From Cercis canadensis (lineage: Eukaryota; Streptophyta; Magnoliopsida; Fabales; Fabaceae): DNA of 64,000 nt. The DNA lies in contig QAOA01005893.1 in the NCBI GenBank assembly GCA_003255065.1, forward strand, positions 124,001 to 188,000, read 5' to 3'. The notes under the pieces are model-generated. The model was not told the origin of the DNA. It did not search any database and saw only the letters and a list, made by a program, of their open reading frames with translations. Shown here piece by piece: positions 58,388 to 64,000 of this stretch. The translations under genes were made by a program, and so were the position numbers. Each line of letters starts with the position of its first letter. Position 1 is the first letter of the stretch.

Positions 58388-59482
58388 CTAATTGGCATTC
58401 TCTGGTTGAGAAGTAATCACAGTGGATAATAAGCTATAATCACCACTAGGATTGGTATGATCTGCCTCCTCCTGCAATGCCAGAGCATGCTCAAGTTCCA
58501 GCTCCACCTCACCCATTGTTGGCCTTCCATTTGGCTCAAAAAGCAAGCATCTTTCTGCAATATCCATGAACATTTTCCAACACTCAGGTGCAATTTTTCC
58601 CATCAGAAACGGATCAACAATCTCATCACCCTTGCCCTCTTGCACAAGATTATATACCTGCGAGGCTAATAAAGAAGACCCTTGTGAATGCTCATTCTCA
58701 CCGTTGTCCACCACAACCTGGTTCTTTAGCTGGTCCATAATTGAGTGCGGGTCTTTCGCACATACCACTACTAGCAGAACCATACCAAAGGAAAAGACAT
58801 CACATTTTTCTGTCAAAGTATTGCTTAGGTAACACTCAGGGGCCATGAATCCAAAAGTCCCAACAGGTGGGACCTTTGTTAAAGGTTTGGGTTTTGACAT
58901 AGAAAGTGACCCTTTTAAGCATAAACCAAAATATGAGAGTTTAGGTACCCAATTCTGATCTAAAAGAATGTTACTGGGTTTCACATCACGGTGAAAAATG
59001 GTACGCTTTGCTCCTGCGTGAAGGTAGTGCAATCCACGTGCTGCTCCTATGCAAATTTCAAGCCTTCTCTTCCATGATAGTGGCTCCCCTGTATTTTCAA
59101 GTAGACGATAAGCGAGTGAGTTATTGGGCATGTATTCGTACACAGCAAAATTCTCATCTTTATCTTTGCAAAATCCTATAAGCGAGGTCAGATTTTGGTG
59201 GCGAAGCTGGCAGAGCAGCTCAATTTCAGTTTTGAATTCAGAAAACCCTTGATAATTTAAGTTGGCTCGCTTTATTGCAATTTCCTTAGCAACACCTCGG
59301 ATACAAATACAACCCTTGTATACGACACCGTAGCCTCCCCTTCCAAGTATTCGGCTTTTGTCAAAGTTGTTGGTTGATTTTCGGAGTTGAGCTAGAGAAA
59401 AGCGATGACATAGCTCTTCTATTTGGGTTGAACTTGTATGCTTCGAATCAGAGAAACCAAAGCACTTGGAAAGAATTCCCAT
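58388..59482 (-). CDS. Receptor-like cytoplasmic kinase with YFG motif, probable pseudokinase (364 aa)
   Basis: Intronless RLCK. The ATG at 59482 gives MGILSKCFGF. The glycine loop GRGGYG (47-52), AIK lysine (71), HRD (164-166) and Asn171 are intact, but the metal-binding Asp of DFG is Tyr (YFG, 184-186). An ordinary kinase would lose Mg-ATP chemistry with that change. The C-lobe (FGFMAPE, DVFSFG) is complete. It is closest to the 52.8 kb gene in its N-lobe (CIRGVAKEI) and to the 28.7 kb gene in its tail (STVITSQPENAN), suggesting exchange between paralogues. Upstream is the shared flank, interrupted at 59822 by a Harbinger-like insertion. The open frame is undamaged, so the protein may be made as a pseudokinase. 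Confidence 0.86.
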   Translation of the reverse strand: MGILSKCFGFSDSKHTSSTQIEELCHRFSLAQLRKSTNNFDKSRILGRGGYGVVYKGCICIRGVAKEIAIKRANLNYQGFSEFKTEIELLCQLRHQNLTSLIGFCKDKDENFAVYEYMPNNSLAYRLLENTGEPLSWKRRLEICIGAARGLHYLHAGAKRTIFHRDVKPSNILLDQNWVPKLSYFGLCLKGSLSMSKPKPLTKVPPVGTFGFMAPECYLSNTLTEKCDVFSFGMVLLVVVCAKDPHSIMDQLKNQVVVDNGENEHSQGSSLLASQVYNLVQEGKGDEIVDPFLMGKIAPECWKMFMDIAERCLLFEPNGRPTMGEVELELEHALALQEEADHTNPSGDYSLLSTVITSQPENAN

Positions 59483-60189
59483 TTGGAGAAATCAGCTATA
59501 AACTTGGCGTTTAAGAGCTGTACTGAGCAAATCTAGTTTGGTGAACTTTTAAAGGGCAGCAGTTCAGACACCTAGATCCACAGGGTAGAAGGAGTGTTTC
59601 ATAGCTGCTGCATTCCTCAACTTTAAGGTCAATGGATCAAATGAGAAAATTTTACCAAAAAAAAAAGATATTTTTGAAACAGAAGAAGTAGTTGGGGTTC
59701 CCTTGTTTGTTAGTTTCAAAATTCTAACTCTACTAGTCAGCTCATAACAAGTCTTCGACAACCACGCGGTATTGTGTGGAAAAAAGAAAACATGGACAAG
59801 GCACTGTAGATAAGATGATTAGGGCTGTTTTCTTTCGGAAATATTTTTTTATTTTCAATTTTAATTTTTATTTCTTAAAATATATTTTTATTTTCAATTT
59901 CTAAATTTTAATAAACATATTTGAATTGCAAAGTTGAAAACTGTTTATAAAAAATGAAAACACGTTTGATTAATATATTTTTTATTCGTTTCTTGTCTAT
60001 TTTTAATAAGGTTTTAGGTAATTTATTTCTATATTTCATATATATATATATATATAGTATTACTCTCACATCTTTTTTGTTTTTTGTTTTTTTAGATCAC
60101 TTTTACATTTGCACATATCAAATTCAATAAATTTTTTGCACAGGTTCAATTAAATTATTTTTTAGTCCAATCTTACTCATAATTCATCC

Positions 60190-60232
60190 AACGTAAAAAT
60201 AACATAAAAANAACGTAAAAATAACATAAGAA
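60190..60232. repeat. Short direct repeat around single N
   Basis: AACGTAAAAATAACATAA lies on both sides of the N at 60211, the same pattern as the other single-N joins. Confidence 0.7.
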
Positions 60233-60529
60233 AAATATAACTTGTTGTACAATATCATCATAATGGCATTGAACTAAGCAACATAGTTTAAGGATTGAAC
60301 CATGATGGTTTAAGTTCTTAACTTAGATAACATGGACATAAGTCACAATGTTCTGCCAAAAAGCAAGGACACAAGATTTAACCATAATAGTCATTGAACT
60401 ATAGTAATCCTAATAACTTTAAATATATTGATAAACATAGTAAGGTTATACAATTTATAAGTACTGGATAAAATCTTAAAAGTCAAAATGACATGAAATA
60501 ATAATACTATCAATGGGTTATACAATCAA

Positions 60530-61475
60530 TCAATGCATCATACTCAAAGGATTCTAGCCAACCCTTTCGTCTAAAAGCCGACATCTTAATGAACATGCGT
60601 TACCAATCTAGATCCTTAAATATTTTTGTTACCTTATTGTACAATGAACTTGAAACATCGTCAATAGAGTCTAATAACTTCATGCATACATCAATGGAAT
60701 ATGGATCACCTAAGGGATTTGCTTGTGCTTTATACCGTTCTTCTGCCTTGGGCTTACTTGCCTTTATCCTTGCACTCATTGTTTTAGCCATTGGTCCAAG
60801 CATGCTTCTAGTTTTTCTGACTTCGATATCTTTGGCTCTTTATGTTGATGCTCAATTGATGAACTAATTGCCTTATTTTTTTTACCACCCTCCCTGGGAC
60901 CTTCATCCTCAACATCAACAATATGCACACCTTTTGAAAGAAAATCATCTTCTAACTCTTGTTCCTCATCTGATGTTGGTGCCTCTTGAGTGGAGACATG
61001 ACTCAATGCACCAATTGTTATGCTAGTATTGAATATTTCACCTAAAATTTCATAGTTGTGCTCAAAACCATGCTTCTGAAATTGTCGATAGAATCGGCCT
61101 TTCTGTAAAAAAAAAAAAAAAATGAATAAATTTTAGTAAAATGTAATTACAGATGTAATGATACTAATCAATAAATTTTGCACTTACCGGAATAAGGTCT
61201 TGCCAAACTTTTTCATTAGCATTTACATGGTTTGATTCTATATCCCATGTAACTCTTGTGCAGCCCAGCAAAGTTGAAAATTCACGATGTTGAATGTGAA
61301 GACGATTAAACTTCCCTTTCAATCTCTCAACACCATAATTTTCTCCAATAATTTCTATCAATTCATCATTTATTTCTTTCCAAATCTTCAACTTAAATGT
61401 TGATGATTGCAAGTCATTTTTCTTCACTCGATCATATATTAGTTGAATGAAAGCTTTCGTGTTTTGGCTGGCCAT
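60530..61475 (-). pseudogene. MYB/SANT-like (Harbinger ORF1-type) protein, broken
   Basis: Minus-strand ATG at 61475. Exon 1 (to about 61188) encodes a trihelix/Myb-SANT-like domain (KIWKEINDELIEI, then KGKFNRLHIQHREFSTLLG). A GTAAG donor follows. Exon 2 from about 61100 continues RFYRQFQKHGFEHNYEILGEI, an acidic linker and KLEACLDQW, then stops. The expected C-terminal segment (MSARIKASKPKAEERYKAQ, then VSSSLYNK) is present just downstream in another frame and is itself cut by a stop after DLDW near 60600. One frameshift and one nonsense change make it non-functional. This domain architecture is shared by plant MYB/SANT-like proteins derived from the DNA-binding partner of Harbinger transposase. 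Confidence 0.8.
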
Positions 61476-62862
61476 TCCATAGAATCTCCCTAATCACTTT
61501 TTCCTCCTATATTTTTCTAGTTCCATAATATGATATTAAATTAAAAAAAAATCTGCAAAGTTAACATATAAAAAATGTAGAAAATAATGTTTAAACCACA
61601 AACACTAATTTCAATCAAATAAATCAAACTCTCAACCATCTAGAGATATTTAAGCAATGAGTTCATTAAACCTCTTGCCTAGAAAGCTACAAGAATACTA
61701 TAGATACAAAATGTGTTATATATAACACTTAGAAAGCATGCATACTTACAAAGACAGCTGCTTCCAAGTAATTGTCCCTCACTTCTTGTTTCGTTTCTAT
61801 GCAAGTAACATAGTCAAAAAATATATGTTAGAAAGGAATCATGTAAATCACTTTCATATCAAAGGAGAATAACAAATAATATATATCAAAAAACAAGAAA
61901 AACATTGTTTGCTTTTATCTTACTACTTTCTTTCCTTATAATTTTTGTAGCTTGCTTTTATCATATTGCAGCTAGCCCTCATTTGGTATTGTCCTAGTAT
62001 GGCGAAGAATAGTAATGAAATCATGCTATGGAGAAAAATCTTTGTGAGGGCGAGAATTTCTAACAAATTCATAATTCAACTATTGCTGTAAAGATTTCTA
62101 TGTGGCTAATGGCATGCATAATCAATCTCAATAACCTTGAAAATGTCAGTTGCGTGACTCAATAGAAGATTACACGCGATTACAACAAATTCAAAATTCA
62201 CTATAAGGAAAACTTTAATAGGTGGAACCCGACAAACATCAGTAGTTGGGTGGGTTCTAAATCTAAGGCTAACTTCATGCACAATGGCCTCGTATGCACT
62301 ATTAAAGACTAGCAAGATAAATGAAGGTCCATCAGGATCTTAGCTGACATCCCTTGGGTAAGTCATTTAAGGTGAAAAATATACAAACATACTATTAGAG
62401 GTTAATCCTATTCAATATCCTAGTCACCAACACTTCTCCTGCACTAGGAGACAAGTCCAACATGATCAATGTGACTTAACACTAGGATTGCATATGTTTT
62501 TGTGTATTATGGCAATCTAAGTAACAGATATGATCAGTTGCACCTGGGTAAACAGTAATGGCATCTTAGGAGTACATCCTTTAGTAATTAGAAAAAGAGA
62601 TAATTTTTCTCACACAAAGATAGATATAACAGAGCTTCAACAATTGAGTAATATTACTACTAGAAGGATTTTAAATGTCATTTTGAATTTCATACTTCAA
62701 TACTGAAAGTACAATAACTGATCTGTGCTTAAAATCAGGCACTTAGATATGTGCACACAGCATTGGATAGAAATATCAGAATTGATAGCAGCCAAACGAG
62801 CATCCACATCTATAGATTTAAGCAAGATGCATGGAAGGTAGATGATGTCATCTTCTCTTGTT

Positions 62863-64000
62863 TTAGTTGTTTATCTTCTCAAAGCTCTCTTAGCAAGCGG
62901 AAGACACTTGAGAGCAGATACATACAAGATCAAGCACACTCAATAAAATAATTGTCTGCTTCTGCTATTTACTTTCCTCCTTTTCTATCAGCAGTCATGA
63001 TATGTTAATACATGGGGCTTGGTCATTGGAAGTTTGAAACTCTGTTTAGATGGAAAGGATTTGCTTGCATTCTTAATTTTGAGTCAGCTATGAACATGCT
63101 TGTTCTTTTTTCTCTTTTGGGTTTAGTTGCAACAGATATTAGGTGTAAAATTTATGCATCATATTCTATAGGATGTAATTAAATACTCGATTATAGTAAA
63201 ATAACTGTACCTAAGTTGCTATGATTTTAAAATTGATGCATGAGGCATGATTCATGCAATAAAAATAAGCAGTCAAATTGCCAAGTTAAACAACCATCGC
63301 TTTCCTTTCACATAAACAACCATATGAAGATAGCCATGTTAAACAACCATAGCTTTCTTTTCACATAAACAGAATCAAGTTTGTCTACAATGACCAGGTG
63401 AAGCCCCCATTTCTTTCCTTATAAAGAAAACATGCATGTGCAATAATGGGGAATGCTTCTCACTTACCTTAGTGCATTGAAGACAGAAGAAATTTACCAT
63501 AAGAAGGAGCGTGCTTGCAATTGGAGCACATCTGACATCAACAGAGAATACAAATAGGAAAGTTCAAACTGATAGGAACAAACTTGATTTCAATCCGTAT
63601 TCACACTCAGCAAAGTGGAATTATAAAACTGCTATGAGAGCACATGTTGCTGTAGAATTATACAAATTGCAGTAAGCCAGAATTGATGGAATTCTTGTAT
63701 TCCTACACAGGGCAGTACAGAGGTTGAGGATGAAATAAATCATAAGTAAAATTTCAATAGACTTTTTTTGTAACGTAACTAATAAGTAACCTTCTATTTT
63801 CCATCTTGTCATTAATAGTAACACCAAAAGAAAATAGTGTGGCAACGGGAATTGGCAAGAGAAGTAGCTTTCTCTATATTCTGAGTCCTCATAACTCCAT
63901 AGTAGTTGACTCACAATTGTGTAGGGTAATCTTCTCAGCATCAATTCTTTGAAAGAACGACTTGATGATGGGGTTTGAATAGAGATTTTAACCAATCAGA
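62863..64000. repeat. Kinase flank module continuation and duplicated spacer to window end
   Basis: From 62863 the interrupted kinase flank resumes (GCTCTCTTAGCAAGCGGAAG, CATTGGAAGTTTGAAACTC). From 63.3 kb on it matches 57.27-57.93 kb at high identity. No gene is seen; the next array member may lie beyond the window. Confidence 0.75.

Larger units (their letters stand above)
59823..62862. mobile_element. ~3 kb Harbinger-like insertion splitting a kinase flank
   Basis: The kinase flank reads AGATAAG.ATGATTA up to 59822 and resumes with GTTGTTTATCTTCTCAAAG at 62863; other copies of the flank (30.17-30.20 kb) are continuous there. The left end is TTA followed by GGGCTGTTTTC and resembles the left end of the 54171 element (ATTTTTATTTTCAATTTT, TTATTTCTT). 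A clear right terminus was not found. The interior contains the MYB/SANT relic on the minus strand. Outside that relic (59.8-60.5 and 61.5-62.86 kb) I see no other gene. Confidence 0.6.

Noticed and set aside
1..64000. CRISPR arrays, tRNA or rRNA genes
   Set aside because: No regularly spaced repeats, and no cloverleaf or rRNA segment recognised on either strand.

Overview
The window is nuclear DNA of a eudicot plant. It has AT-rich spacers and introns with GT..AG borders, plant-only families (COBRA GPI proteins, receptor-like cytoplasmic kinases related to the FERONIA/CrRLK1L group) and plant transposon debris (copia, PIF/Harbinger-like, MULE-like, LTR pieces). A woody rosid is my guess for the species; it is not resolvable from sequence alone. 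Eleven isolated single Ns and one 140-base N run mark assembly joins. At least five of the single Ns sit between direct repeats and are probably unmerged contig ends.

Left part (1-14.6 kb): the 5' end of a TRM1 tRNA dimethyltransferase gene on the minus strand, a gene-free spacer, then two COBRA-family genes tail to tail: a COBL4-like gene (+) and a COBRA (COB)-like gene (-). Their exon 2, 3 and 5 lengths are identical (80, 457 and 278 bases). I could assemble complete reading frames of 431 and 454 residues. From memory, TRM1, COBL4 and the mitochondrial carrier found at 42 kb are also near neighbours on Arabidopsis chromosome 5, so this looks like conserved microsynteny.

Right part (21.6-64 kb): a tandem array of intronless kinase genes of about 300-380 residues, mostly on the minus strand. 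Six have full-length reading frames and about nine loci are fragments. Their catalytic motifs decay gene by gene: 52.8 kb keeps everything; 32.1 kb has DFS for DFG; 37.1 kb has a changed glycine loop and a duplicated helix-C segment; 34.0 kb has HHD; 28.7 kb has HRN and SFG; 58.4 kb has YFG. The array is shuffled by segmental duplication, a truncated copia element and Harbinger-type insertions. A duplicated piece of the COBRA upstream region lies upstream of the one kinase with intact motifs.

Two housekeeping genes interrupt the array: an SLC25-type mitochondrial carrier (42.25-47.06 kb, six exons, 320 residues) and a C9orf85/DUF2039-like CxxC protein (48.6-50.8 kb, seven exons, 235 residues). 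They are tail to tail. The remaining sequence is AT-rich spacer with short repeats and no gene I can support.
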